Shown here: positions 54,771 through 63,172 of the stretch, piece after piece
Position numbering within the stretch: the stretch's first letter is position 1
Layout of the letters: every line of letters begins with the position of its first letter
Origin: Streptomyces sp. XM4193
Lineage (GTDB): Bacteria > Actinomycetota > Actinomycetes > Streptomycetales > Streptomycetaceae
Length of the DNA: 64,000 bases
Direction of reading: 5' to 3'
NCBI RefSeq assembly: GCF_023072595.1
Contig: NZ_JALLGK010000001.1
Location: 868,001-932,000 of the forward strand
Notes under the pieces: generated by a model
What the model saw: the letters and a program-made list of their open reading frames with translations, nothing else
Told to the model about the DNA's origin: nothing
The model's database searches: none
Program-made: the position numbers and the translations under genes

Positions 54771-55547
54771 ATGGACACGACCGAGAAAGCCCAGCAGGGC
54801 AGTCGACTGGCCGAGGCGCTGAGCGCGGACGATTCGTCGATCCGGCTGAAAGCCGCGCTCGCAGCCGGCACACAGCCCGATCCCGAGCTGCTGAACACGC
54901 TGGTGGAACGCTGCGCGGTCGAACCAGACTTCTACGTACGGGACATGCTCTCCTGGGCACTGACCCGGCTCCCGGCGGAGAGCACGCTCCCTCGTATCCG
55001 ACGCGAGCTGGACTCCCCGCGTGACCAGGCCAGGAGCCAGGCGCTGCACACCCTCTCCAAGATCGGCGACGGTCGGGCGTGGGCGTGGATCACCCGCGAC
55101 ACGCTGCGGGACGCCGACGACGAGGTGGCGCGCACGGCTTGGCGCGTCGCGGTCGTGCTGGCTCCGGAGGAAGAGCGACCAGAGCTTGCGGAGGAGCTGG
55201 CCGACCAACTGGGCCGCGGTGACCGGCAGATGCAGCTGAGCCTGAGCCGGGCGCTCGTCGACCTCGGCGCGGTGATCGAGCCGGTTCTGACACGGGCCTC
55301 GGCCGACCAGGACCAGACTGTCGCCGCTCATGCCCGCGCCACCGAGCTGCTGCTGCACGACCCGGAGGCCGGCTTCGACTGGGCGATCCACGAGGCGCGG
55401 CGAATCGTCAGTCTAGGTCCGGACACTGCGGGGTCGATCGCGGAGGGGGCTGGTTCCGAGGCGGCCGGTTCTGACGGGGCTGGTGGCGCGGAGGCGGCCG
55501 GCGCCGGTGCGCCGGGTGTGGAGGCTGCGAGGGTCTTGGAGTGCTGA
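54771..55547 (+). CDS. HEAT-repeat protein
   Basis: Soluble alpha-solenoid protein of 258 residues. At least four HEAT-like helix pairs can be followed, with typical elements such as SSIRLKAALAAG, DFYVRDMLSWAL, DQARSQALHTLSKIG and DEVARTAWRVAVVL. The last 40 residues are Ala/Gly-rich and flexible. No catalytic motif is seen; HEAT solenoids bind proteins or nucleic acids. The gene overlaps the MerR gene by seven bases and shares its promoter. Since that MerR also has HEAT repeats, the two may bind each other or the same ligand. ATG at 54771 has GGAGG about nine bases upstream. Confidence 0.85.
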   Translation: MDTTEKAQQGSRLAEALSADDSSIRLKAALAAGTQPDPELLNTLVERCAVEPDFYVRDMLSWALTRLPAESTLPRIRRELDSPRDQARSQALHTLSKIGDGRAWAWITRDTLRDADDEVARTAWRVAVVLAPEEERPELAEELADQLGRGDRQMQLSLSRALVDLGAVIEPVLTRASADQDQTVAAHARATELLLHDPEAGFDWAIHEARRIVSLGPDTAGSIAEGAGSEAAGSDGAGGAEAAGAGAPGVEAARVLEC

Positions 55548-56779
55548 TCGGTGAGGTCGCACGACGCTCCGGCGTGAGCACTCGGATGCTGCGGCACTAC
55601 GACGCACTGGGGCTGGTGCGGCCCACCGGCCGTACCCACGGCGGCTACCGCGAGTACTCCGACGCCGACGTCCGCAGGATCTTCCATGTCGAGAGCCTGC
55701 GGACTCTCGGTCTCTCGCTGCGACAGATCGCCCGAGCGCTGGAGGACCCGGAGTTCGCGCCGGCGGAACTGGTGGCCGAGCTCATCCGGTGGACCGAAGA
55801 ACGCCTGGAGCGGGAACGCGAGCTGCTGGATCGGCTCCGCACGATCGACGCTTCGGAGCCCACCGACTGGCCGGACGTGCTCCGCCTCGTCGAACTCGTA
55901 CGCGGTCTGGGCTCCACCAACGCCGCCCGCCGCCAACAGGCGGTCCTGACCGGGCCGGAGAACGCGCGAGCGCCCGCGGAACTGCTGGCCGCGGCCGTAC
56001 TCGCGGAGACCGACCCCCATGTGGCGGGTGCCCTGCGCTGGGCGCTCGCGAGAGCGGGCGGACAGGGCGCGGCGGAGCTGATCGAGGGCGTACGGGCGGA
56101 CGATGCCGGGGTACGACGGCGCGCGGTGCTGGCGCTCGCCGAACTGCCCACTTCCCCCGACGTCGCTGCCGCGCTGGCCGTCGCGCTCAACGATCCCGAA
56201 CCGGCGGTGCGCCGATGCGCGGCGCTTCAGCTGGCAGCCCCGGGAGCGACGGAGGCGGTACCGACCCTGATCGAGATGGTGGTCGAGGGCGACAACGACG
56301 TGGGCGCGGCAGAGGCGTTGGGGTCGGTGGCGGCCGACGGCCACTGCACACACGAGGTCGTCGCAGCACTGAGCGACGAACTCGCGGAGCCCACCGCAGG
56401 CTCGGCGACCCGAATCCGCCTCGCCCAGGCCCTGGTGGAACTCGCTTCGGGCACAACGGAGGCCGACCGTACGGAGATTGGTGCGGCGGGTTCGGATGCG
56501 GACGCTGGTTCGGGTTCGGGTTCGGGTTCGGGTGCGCAAGTGGGAGTGGGAGCGGATGGGGGCGCTGCACTGCACGGCGACTCCGGGGGGACGGCGAGTA
56601 CGGGAGGTGAGTCGGGCCCGGGGCCCGGGGCCCGGACCGATGCGGTTGCTGGGAAGGGTGCGACGGTGACGTCGCACGCGGTGTGTGCGGTGATGGAGCG
56701 GTTGGCGAGGGACGAGGACGGTGACGTTGCCCGCGTCGCCACGGCGTTCCTGAAGATGCTCGACGGGTCGGGTAGGTGA
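55541..56779 (+). CDS. MerR-family regulator with C-terminal HEAT repeats
   Basis: Regulator of 412 residues. The N-terminal winged helix is LIGEVARRSGVSTRMLRHYDALGLV with YREYSDADV, followed by the long MerR dimer helix (about 80-105). Instead of a small effector domain, residues about 120-305 are HEAT repeats (DDAGVRRRAVLALAELP, DPEPAVRRCAALQLAAPG). A Gly/Ser/Ala-rich linker of about 55 residues, encoded partly by the hexamer GGTTCG at 56507-56536, leads to one last HEAT-like helix pair. It overlaps the preceding HEAT gene. It probably controls the promoter at 54720. The signal it senses is unknown. Confidence 0.88.
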   Translation: MLIGEVARRSGVSTRMLRHYDALGLVRPTGRTHGGYREYSDADVRRIFHVESLRTLGLSLRQIARALEDPEFAPAELVAELIRWTEERLERERELLDRLRTIDASEPTDWPDVLRLVELVRGLGSTNAARRQQAVLTGPENARAPAELLAAAVLAETDPHVAGALRWALARAGGQGAAELIEGVRADDAGVRRRAVLALAELPTSPDVAAALAVALNDPEPAVRRCAALQLAAPGATEAVPTLIEMVVEGDNDVGAAEALGSVAADGHCTHEVVAALSDELAEPTAGSATRIRLAQALVELASGTTEADRTEIGAAGSDADAGSGSGSGSGAQVGVGADGGAALHGDSGGTASTGGESGPGPGARTDAVAGKGATVTSHAVCAVMERLARDEDGDVARVATAFLKMLDGSGR

Positions 56780-57083
56780 AACCGACGGGCAGGACCTTGG
56801 AGCCGGCCACTCGGCGGCGACTCGACAACAGCCCGCGGACAACAGCCGTACGCGTTCCGGCTGTTCACGCCCGAGCCGGATGCCCAGGGCCGATTCGAAG
56901 GGCAACGTCCGGCCCATGGACACGCCCGGCCGGACGGTTCACAGAGGTGGGGCTCGTACGGGCAGCCGGCCGCAGTCGGCATCGGTGCGGTCCCTCCGGG
57001 CGGTGCGTGGCCCGGCGGGATCGCGGGAGGCGCCGGGCCGAGGTGAGGGCGGCGCTGGGGCGTGGCCCCGACGTCGCGCCCGC
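56780..57083. other. Intergenic region between convergent genes
   Basis: About 300 bases between the MerR-HEAT gene and the response regulator gene. I see no gene; two weak G+C hairpins (57011-57037 and 57057-57069) may act as terminators for the response regulator transcript. Confidence 0.45.
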
Positions 57084-57728
57084 TCACGACTCCAGGTAAC
57101 GGAGAACTGCGAGGACGCGTCTGCTGTAGCCGGTGGAGTGGGTGAGGTTGAGTTTGTCGAAGACGGTGTTGAGGTTCTTCTCCACCGCGCTCAGCGAGAT
57201 GTGCAGCTTCGCGGCGATGGCGCCGTTGGTGAAACCCTGTGCCAGACCCTCCAAGACGCTGCGCTCGCGCGGAGTGAGACGGGAGATCGGATCGCTGTGT
57301 GTCGTACGCACGACCAGGTGCTGTATGACCTCGGGGTCGAGTGCGGCCCCGCCGGCGTGGATGCGCTCCATCGCGTCCAGGAACTCCTCCACCTGGGCAA
57401 CGCGGTCCTTGAGCAGGTAGCCGACCTTTTCGACGTTGGACGCCACGAGCCGGGTCGCGTAATTGCGCTCCATGTGCTGGGAGAGCACCAACACCCCCAC
57501 GGACGGCCATTTCTGACGGATGGTGACCGCGGCGAGCAGGCCCTCGTCGGTGTTGTTCGGCGGCATGCGGATGTCGGTCACCACAATGTCCGGCTGGTGC
57601 TGCTCCACCTCTCTCAGCAGCGCAGGCCCGTCGCCGACCGCGGCAAGGACCTCGTGGCCCTCTTCGAGGAGAAGTCTGACCAGACCCTCGCGCAGCAGGG
57701 TCGAGTCCTCGGCAAGAATTACCCGCAC
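57084..57728 (-). CDS. NarL/LuxR-family response regulator
   Basis: Two-component response regulator of 214 residues. The receiver domain has the acidic pocket AEDS, the phosphorylated Asp52 in VVTDIRMPP and the lysine in YLLKDR. The C-terminal LuxR helix-turn-helix begins SRLTPRERSVLEGLAQG. GTG at 57728 overlaps the last 10 bases of the sensor kinase gene and has GGAG six bases upstream, so the two are translated together. Such pairs regulate varied stress or secondary-metabolism genes in Streptomyces; the target here is unknown. Confidence 0.93.
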   Translation of the reverse strand: MRVILAEDSTLLREGLVRLLLEEGHEVLAAVGDGPALLREVEQHQPDIVVTDIRMPPNNTDEGLLAAVTIRQKWPSVGVLVLSQHMERNYATRLVASNVEKVGYLLKDRVAQVEEFLDAMERIHAGGAALDPEVIQHLVVRTTHSDPISRLTPRERSVLEGLAQGFTNGAIAAKLHISLSAVEKNLNTVFDKLNLTHSTGYSRRVLAVLRYLES

Positions 57729-58912
57729 GGCAGCTCCGCTTCGACAATGGTGGGGCCTCCCGGAGGACTGGAGACGGCGAACTCGCCGTCGAGCGCCGCC
57801 ACTCTGCTCCGCAGCCCGGTCAGCCCGCTTCCGTCCGGCTGTGCGCCGCCGACTCCGTCGTCGCGCACGAACACCCGCAGGACCGGGCCCTGCTGGAGGA
57901 CGCCGACTTCGAGCTCGGTCGCCCGTGCGTGCTTGGCGGCGTTGGTCACCGCTTCGGACACCACGAAGTAGGCGGCGATCTCGACCGGCCCGGGAAGCGG
58001 ACGGTCGACGGCGAAGTCCAACCGCAGTGGAATGCCGCAGCGCTCCGCGACGCCGCCAAGCGCTTCCTCGAGACCGAGGCTGTCCAAGGCGGTCGGGTAG
58101 ACGCGCCAGGTCACTTCGCGCAGCTCGGTGATCACCTCCTGGGCCTCCCGGTGCGCCTGCGCGAGCAGGGCGTCGGCCTGCGCAGGGTCTCGGCCGCGAC
58201 GGGCCCGGCCGAGCAGCATGCCCATGGCGACCAGGCGCTGCTGTACGCCGTCGTGCAAGTCCCTCTCGATACGGCGGCGTTCGGCGTCGACGGCGTGGAC
58301 GACTGCCGCCCGGCTGCTGGCGAGCTGCTCGATACGGCGGGTGAGCAACTCCCGCTCCGAGGGCCCGAAGTACATCCGGGCCAGCCCCGCATCCGCCTCG
58401 GCGAGGGTGACCAGGCCCTGGAGGTTCAGCAGGAGCAGCACGCTGCCGAGCAGTATCTGCAACAGCAGCTCGCCCAAGCCGAACCCGCCCTGCACGACAC
58501 CGGCGAGAAGAGCGCCGGCGAGTACGCATCCGAGGAAGAGCAGGGTGAGCATGATGCTGCCCGCGAGACCGGTGCCGCCGTGCAGCGCCAGATAGCGCAG
58601 GGTTTGGGCGCGGTTGACGGCTCTGGGCGGGTAGTGGTCCTGGAAATAGGAGAATCTGCGGCGACGCTCCAGCACGACCAGCCGACGGGCTCCTGCTTCG
58701 ACACGGACGAGTGCGGGCTCCCGAGTGCGGCTCCGCAGGAGCAGCGGCCCCAGAACGAGGCCCACGCCCGCGAAGTACAGCAGCGCCAGAACGCCGCTGA
58801 GACAGCCGAGAACCGTGCCTGCGGCGCGCACCTGCCACGGAGGGTGCCCGCGGTTGGCCGGGGAGCCGGTCGTGCGGTCGCTGCTCGGGGGCGCATCGTC
58901 GTGGACATTCAC
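57719..58912 (-). CDS. NarL-type sensor histidine kinase
   Basis: Membrane sensor kinase of 397 residues. Two hydrophobic regions (about residues 25-55 and 110-170) form four helices with almost no outside domain, suggesting it senses a signal in the membrane. The HisKA_3 site is ERDLHDGVQQR and the ATP-binding part has SEAVTNAAKHARA and DDGVGG. GTG at 58912 has a strong GAGGAGG ribosome site; upstream codons are not family-like. It ends in TAA overlapping the response regulator start. Its DedA neighbour upstream also concerns membrane integrity, which may be chance. Confidence 0.92.
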   Translation of the reverse strand: MNVHDDAPPSSDRTTGSPANRGHPPWQVRAAGTVLGCLSGVLALLYFAGVGLVLGPLLLRSRTREPALVRVEAGARRLVVLERRRRFSYFQDHYPPRAVNRAQTLRYLALHGGTGLAGSIMLTLLFLGCVLAGALLAGVVQGGFGLGELLLQILLGSVLLLLNLQGLVTLAEADAGLARMYFGPSERELLTRRIEQLASSRAAVVHAVDAERRRIERDLHDGVQQRLVAMGMLLGRARRGRDPAQADALLAQAHREAQEVITELREVTWRVYPTALDSLGLEEALGGVAERCGIPLRLDFAVDRPLPGPVEIAAYFVVSEAVTNAAKHARATELEVGVLQQGPVLRVFVRDDGVGGAQPDGSGLTGLRSRVAALDGEFAVSSPPGGPTIVEAELPCG

Positions 58913-59250
58913 AGTCGTCACCTCCTCAAGTCGCCTGCGAGTCCGTACGGCGTGGCCACAGGGCGACACCGAACGGATCAGGCAGGGGCGTGGGTTGATA
59001 ACAGCGGTAGGGCGTCCGGGAAGGACATGCCCGCACGGACGCCGGGAGAGGGAGCCGTGGCGGAGTGCGCGGAGTGCGCGGAGTGCGTGAAGTGGGCCAA
59101 CTGTGAGAAGGGGGCTTGGCGAGGAGAGCGCTCGGGCCGGCGGTGCGAAGGCGTCCCGGGCGGGGCGCAGTCGAGTTCGGCAGGGGAAGAGCAGGTGCCC
59201 GGGGAACATCCGGGCAGGAGAACTTCGAGCTCGCCCTCAGCCGTGGCGCC
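58913..59250. other. Intergenic region between DedA and the sensor kinase gene, with a 9-bp triplet repeat
   Basis: Holds three perfect tandem copies of CGGAGTGCG at 59061-59087. No gene or strong terminator is recognised. The promoter of the two-component operon should lie near 58920-58990. Confidence 0.5.
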
Positions 59251-60045
59251 TCAGCGAGTGCGTCGGTGCCGACCGCGGGCATCGCCCGGCGCATCTCCCT
59301 GCGCGTCGGCCCGGGTGGCGAGGACCGGATCGGTGGGGTGGTGACCCGTCTCGCCCTGCTCCTGCCCGTCAGGCCCCAAGGGCTGCCCGCCTTGCGCACG
59401 GCCCCGGACTCGGCGCCGCTTGATGCGTATGAGGAGCCAGGCGATGACCGCGACCGCCACCAGAGCAAGGACCACCTTGGAGAGCACTCCGACGTAGGTG
59501 CCCACCGTGTCCCATTGATCGCCCATCCAGTAACCCGCCAGCACCAGCACGGAGTTCCATATGAAACTGCCGGCGGTGGTGAGGAGCACGAAGGTCGCCA
59601 ACGGCATCCGCTCCACCCCGGCGGGAACCGAGATCAGACTGCGGAAGATCGGCACCATCCGGCCGAAGAACACCGCCTTGGTGCCGTGCCGCGCGAACCA
59701 CTCCTCCGTGCGAACCAAGTCCGCGGGCTTGACGAGCGGAAGCTTGCCCCAGAGCCTGTGCATCCGCTCACGACCGAAGAGAACCCCGAGGTAGTAGAGC
59801 GCCACCGCGCCGACCACCGAGCCGAGCGTCGTCCAGAACAGTGCGGACGCCAGACTCAGCGCTCCCTGCCCGGCTGCGAAGCCGGCGAGGGGCAGGATCA
59901 CCTCGCTGGGCAGCGGTGGGAAGAGGTTCTCCAACGCGATGGCGAGCCCGGCGCCGGGGCCGCCCATGGTGTCCATGAGGTCGACCGCCCAACCCGCCAC
60001 ACCACCGGCGGGCGCGTGCTCGAGCGCCAGTTGAGGATGCTCCAT
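59251..60045 (-). CDS. DedA-family membrane protein
   Basis: Integral membrane protein of 264 residues. The DedA signatures are NLFPPLPSEVILPLAG (re-entrant loop with acidic residue) and GRMVPIFRSLISVPAG with its essential arginines. Hydrophobic helices follow at about 135-165 and 170-195. The C-terminal 60 residues are polar and low in complexity. DedA proteins recycle lipid carriers such as undecaprenyl phosphate or otherwise flip lipids and support the proton motive force. ATG at 60045 has CAGGAGAG upstream. The final tail is longer than usual. Confidence 0.9.
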   Translation of the reverse strand: MEHPQLALEHAPAGGVAGWAVDLMDTMGGPGAGLAIALENLFPPLPSEVILPLAGFAAGQGALSLASALFWTTLGSVVGAVALYYLGVLFGRERMHRLWGKLPLVKPADLVRTEEWFARHGTKAVFFGRMVPIFRSLISVPAGVERMPLATFVLLTTAGSFIWNSVLVLAGYWMGDQWDTVGTYVGVLSKVVLALVAVAVIAWLLIRIKRRRVRGRAQGGQPLGPDGQEQGETGHHPTDPVLATRADAQGDAPGDARGRHRRTR

Positions 60046-60410
60046 CAGTCTCTCCTGTGAGTCGCACATCATGGCGCTGAGCGCCTGTCGCGTAGAACAA
60101 CCTAGGGACCGCAGCCCGCTGCGGGTATGCGGATATCCGTCCGCTCTATTGCGGAACTCCGTAAGCAGCTCTGCGGGTTCCCACAGTTGTAGAATGCGCC
60201 AGTTCGTGCATCGACCACGGCTCCACGTCGGCCTGCGAGGCGTGAGAACCCGCGCCGACGGGGCCGCCCGACCTCCGCAGGCAACTCCCGTCCCCGCCTC
60301 TCCGCGGGCAGTCCGTACCAGCACACCGGCGGTGCGCCGCCGTTCCCTGCCGCCGTGCCGGCACCGTTGCTCCGCGGTGTTGCTCCGCGGTGTTGCTCCG
60401 CGGTTTCCGC
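60046..60410. other. Intergenic region with 13-bp tandem repeat
   Basis: Divergent gap between dedA and the MerR operon. It contains three perfect copies of GTTGCTCCGCGGT at 60366-60404, ending six bases before the MerR promoter. No gene is supported. Confidence 0.55.
60366..60404. repeat. 13-bp tandem repeat, three perfect copies
   Basis: GTTGCTCCGCGGT starts at 60366, 60379 and 60392. It abuts the -35 region of the MerR operator, so it may affect regulator binding. Confidence 0.9.
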
Positions 60411-60441
60411 TTGACCTTCCAGTCGGCTCGAAGGTCTACGG
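60411..60441 (+). promoter_or_regulatory. Classical MerR promoter/operator
   Basis: TTGACC (60411-60416), then a 19-base spacer, then CTACGG (60436-60441). GACCTTC (60413-60419) and GAAGGTC (60430-60436) form a perfect 7-bp dyad inside it. This is the same layout as CueR- and MerR-controlled metal promoters. It reads toward the small leader frame and the MerR gene, so the regulator should control its own operon. Confidence 0.85.
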
Positions 60442-60449
60442 TCGTTGGC

Positions 60450-60662
60450 ATGGAGAAGGACGAGAAGGGCGCCATCGGCACCGCGACAGCCCGGCAGGGT
60501 CGCGCCGCACTCGGAGCCGTCCCGGCCCCGGTCCCGGCCCCGCGCGGAGCCGCCGTGGGGAGCGTTCCGACGCGCGGCCCGTCACCCCCGCCGCCGACGG
60601 AGCCTCCCCCGGACCGAGCCCGGCCGCCGATCCGGCGACTCGCGGTGGTGCCCACCGCATGA
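60450..60662 (+). CDS. Short leader frame before the MerR gene
   Basis: A 70-codon frame starts with ATG about nine bases after the -10 box, which would make it nearly leaderless. Its stop overlaps the MerR ATG as ATGA. The product begins MEKDEKGAIG and is otherwise Pro/Ala/Arg-rich without recognisable domain. It may be a translated leader that couples to MerR, or it may be untranslated. I include it because of its position, not its sequence. Confidence 0.35.
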   Translation: MEKDEKGAIGTATARQGRAALGAVPAPVPAPRGAAVGSVPTRGPSPPPPTEPPPDRARPPIRRLAVVPTA

Positions 60663-61504
60663 GGATCTCCGAACTCGCGGCACGCACCGGTACGCCCGCG
60701 ACGACGCTTCGCTACTACGAGTCCGCCGGACTGCTGCCGGCCTCGCGCACGGCGTCGGGGTACCGCCTGTACGGAGAGGAGGCGGTGGAGCGGTTGGCGT
60801 TCGTCGACGCGGCGAAGCACCTCGGCCTTCCGCTGAAGGAGATCGCCTCGCTGCTGACCGTATGGAAGTCGGGGGCGTGCTCTCAGGTGAAGGCGGAGCT
60901 GCGTCCACTGGTCGAGCAGCGACTTCGCAGTGCGGAGCGCCGTCGATCCGAACTCGACGCCTTCGCCGTGGAGTTGACCGATGCGCTGGACCGGCTGGAC
61001 TCGCTTCCGGACCGGCCAGGTCGCTGCGATCCCGAGTGCGGGTTCCTCGCTTCCGCCGCGGGCTCCAAACTGCCCCCGGCGATGCGTCGTACCGCCGCCG
61101 GTCCGCCCCCAGCCGCAGGTACCGCTCCGTCCGCCGTGGGCGCGGCGGAGACGGTCAACTCTCGTCCCGGCGGCAGCACTTCGGCGCCGGAGCCCGGCAG
61201 ATGGCGGACCGCGCCGGTTGCCTGCTCACTCACAGCACAGGAGACGCGGGCACGGGCCGACGAGTGGCGCCGGGCGATGCGCGGAGCCCGCCGAAGCCCC
61301 GTCACCGACGGTCTGCGCCTGACACTCCCCGTCGAACGCACCTCGCGCGTCGCGGAGTTGGCCGTCGCCGAGCAGAGCTGCTGTCCCTTCCTCGACTTCC
61401 GCCTCCAGCTGGACGGTCCCGAACTGCACTTGGACATACGGACGTCCGAGCTCGGCGCTCCTCTCCTGGCCGCGCTCTTCGGTGAACTGCCCCAGCCGTC
61501 CTGA
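60659..61504 (+). CDS. MerR-family metal-type regulator fused to a CCPF domain
   Basis: Regulator of 281 residues. The MerR helix-turn-helix is RISELAARTGTPATTLRYYE. Cys74 (GACSQV), Cys123 and Cys127 (RCDPEC) match the three metal-binding cysteines of mercury-type MerR proteins. A Pro/Ala linker (about 135-180) leads to a C-terminal domain of about 95 residues with Cys189 in VACSL and a Cys241-Cys242 pair in QSCCPFLDF, which could hold a second metal site. Mercury, arsenic or another thiophilic metal is the likely signal (inference). It lies behind a classical MerR operator and before an ACR3-like transporter gene. Confidence 0.87.
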   Translation: MRISELAARTGTPATTLRYYESAGLLPASRTASGYRLYGEEAVERLAFVDAAKHLGLPLKEIASLLTVWKSGACSQVKAELRPLVEQRLRSAERRRSELDAFAVELTDALDRLDSLPDRPGRCDPECGFLASAAGSKLPPAMRRTAAGPPPAAGTAPSAVGAAETVNSRPGGSTSAPEPGRWRTAPVACSLTAQETRARADEWRRAMRGARRSPVTDGLRLTLPVERTSRVAELAVAEQSCCPFLDFRLQLDGPELHLDIRTSELGAPLLAALFGELPQPS

Positions 61505-61673
61505 CAGTTAGCCGTTCACCTCCTGCCCGTCCGCCGCCCATCGCCTGCCGTTCTGCCCGCCCGCCGTCCTGACCACCCATCGCCCTGCCCGTCCGCCGCC
61601 CCTGAACCCCGCCGACGCACGGCGCGCCCGACCGCGCCCCGACGAACGGCGCGCCTGCCCCGAGGAGTTCACG

Positions 61674-62723
61674 ATGCCCACGCCCGCCGACCGGCCCGCT
61701 GCGCGGCCCGACGAACCCGAGGAACCCGACCGGCCCGACCGGCTCGAACAGGGGTCGTCGCCCGCCTTCGTCGATGCCATGGAACGGCACCAGGTCGCCG
61801 TCTACGTCGCGGCCGTCGCGGCAGGGGTGCTGTGCGGACTGGCCGTGCCGTCGGTCGGGCCGGGCCTGTCGTGGACGGTGACGCCGGTGCTCGGCGCGCT
61901 GCTGTACGTCACCTTCCTCCAGGTGCCGGTGGCGGATCTGGTGCGTTCGCTGCGGGCGGGGCGGTTCCTGGCGGCGGTGCTGGTGGTGAACTTCGTCGTC
62001 GTACCGCTGGTGGTGGTCGCGGCGTTCCCGTTCTTCCCGGCGGACCAGGCGTTGCGTCTGGGCATGCTGCTGGTGCTCCTCGCGCCCTGCGTCGACTACG
62101 TGATCGTCTTCAGTCGCCTCGCGGGTGGCAGCGCGGACCGACTGCTCGCGGCCACTCCGCTGCTGCTGGTGGCGCAGATGGCGTTGCTGCCGCTGCTGCT
62201 CTGGGCGTTCCTCGGGCCGGGGTTGGCGGACGTGGTGGAGGCGGGGCCGTTCGTCGAGGCGTTCGTGACGCTCATCGTCGTACCGCTCGCGCTGGCCTGG
62301 GCCACCCAGGCGTGGGCGCGGCGCAGACCGGTCGGACGGCGGGTGGCGGACGGCGCCGGTGCGGTGATGGTGCCGCTGATGGCGGCGACGCTCTTCGTCG
62401 TCACCGCCTCCCAAATCCCGCTGCTGGACGGCCGGTTGGGCGAGGTCGCGGGGGCGTTGCCGTTCTTCGTCGGCTTCCTGGTGGTGATGGTGTTCGCGGG
62501 CCGGTTGGTGGCCCGGATGTTCCGGCTGGGTGCCGCCGAGGGCCGGGCGGTGGTGTTCACCGGAGCAACCCGCAACGGGCTGGTGCTTCTTCCGCTCGCG
62601 CTCGCGCTGCCCGGGGAGCATGCGGCGGTCGCGCCGGTGGTGATGGTGTCGCAGACGTTGGTGGAGGTCGTCGGCATGGTGGTCTGCGTCCGCCTCGTGC
62701 CGCGTCTGGTGCCGTCGCACTGA
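61674..62723 (+). CDS. ACR3-like/bile acid:sodium symporter-family efflux protein
   Basis: Membrane transporter of 349 residues with about ten helices after an acidic Pro-rich N-terminal tail of 35 residues. The sequence LLAPCVDYVIVFSRLAGG matches the helix-4 cysteine region (APCxxMV) of ACR3 arsenite exporters, and TGATRNGLVLLPLALALP matches the second conserved half. Family members are often labelled arsenic resistance protein. The MerR gene lies 169 bases upstream on the same strand and is the likely controller, so export of arsenite, antimonite or a similar metalloid is a fair guess. ATG at 61674 has GAGGAG six bases upstream. Confidence 0.83.
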   Translation: MPTPADRPAARPDEPEEPDRPDRLEQGSSPAFVDAMERHQVAVYVAAVAAGVLCGLAVPSVGPGLSWTVTPVLGALLYVTFLQVPVADLVRSLRAGRFLAAVLVVNFVVVPLVVVAAFPFFPADQALRLGMLLVLLAPCVDYVIVFSRLAGGSADRLLAATPLLLVAQMALLPLLLWAFLGPGLADVVEAGPFVEAFVTLIVVPLALAWATQAWARRRPVGRRVADGAGAVMVPLMAATLFVVTASQIPLLDGRLGEVAGALPFFVGFLVVMVFAGRLVARMFRLGAAEGRAVVFTGATRNGLVLLPLALALPGEHAAVAPVVMVSQTLVEVVGMVVCVRLVPRLVPSH

Positions 62724-63172
62724 GCCCAAACACCGGTGACCAAGCGGCAGTTCAGGGACGGCCGCCCTCCCCGAAGCCGCGCCCTCCCCGGTCGCACCCG
62801 CCCCGAGCCGGACACCGCACTCCCGAGCCGGGCCGCGGCGCTGCTCCTGGCGCGGGTCACGGCAGCCCCGGCCGCCGCGCAGTCCAGCCCCGCCCGCCCA
62901 CCGCGCAGCCCCGCCCGTCCGCCGCGCAGCCCGGCCCTGCCCGCAGCGACGTCCGACCCCGCCGAGCTGCCCGCGGGCCACCGCGCCGTCAGGGGGCGCT
63001 GCACGACGCCGTGTCACGTGTCACACCGACGACGGATGCGATGAAGTCTGCACGTCAACTGTGTTAAATCGCAGGGGAGTTCAAGGTCGCGCGTGAGTGA
63101 GATCCGCGGACCGCCGCCCCGGTCGGCAACGGCCGGTGACGGGTGTGCGGTCCAACCGACGAGAGGATCGTC
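62724..63172. other. Intergenic region with short C-rich repeats
   Basis: About 450 bases. The stretch 62876-62945 has repeats of CCGCGCAGCCC and CCCGCCCGTCCG. Frames here have no motif or credible start. The last 130 bases are less G+C rich and should contain the promoter of the oxygenase gene. Confidence 0.5.

Noticed and set aside
60071..60658. N-terminal extension of the metal-type MerR regulator
   Set aside because: The frame is open upstream, but it runs through the tandem repeat and the MerR operator. The canonical MerR N-terminus starts at 60659.
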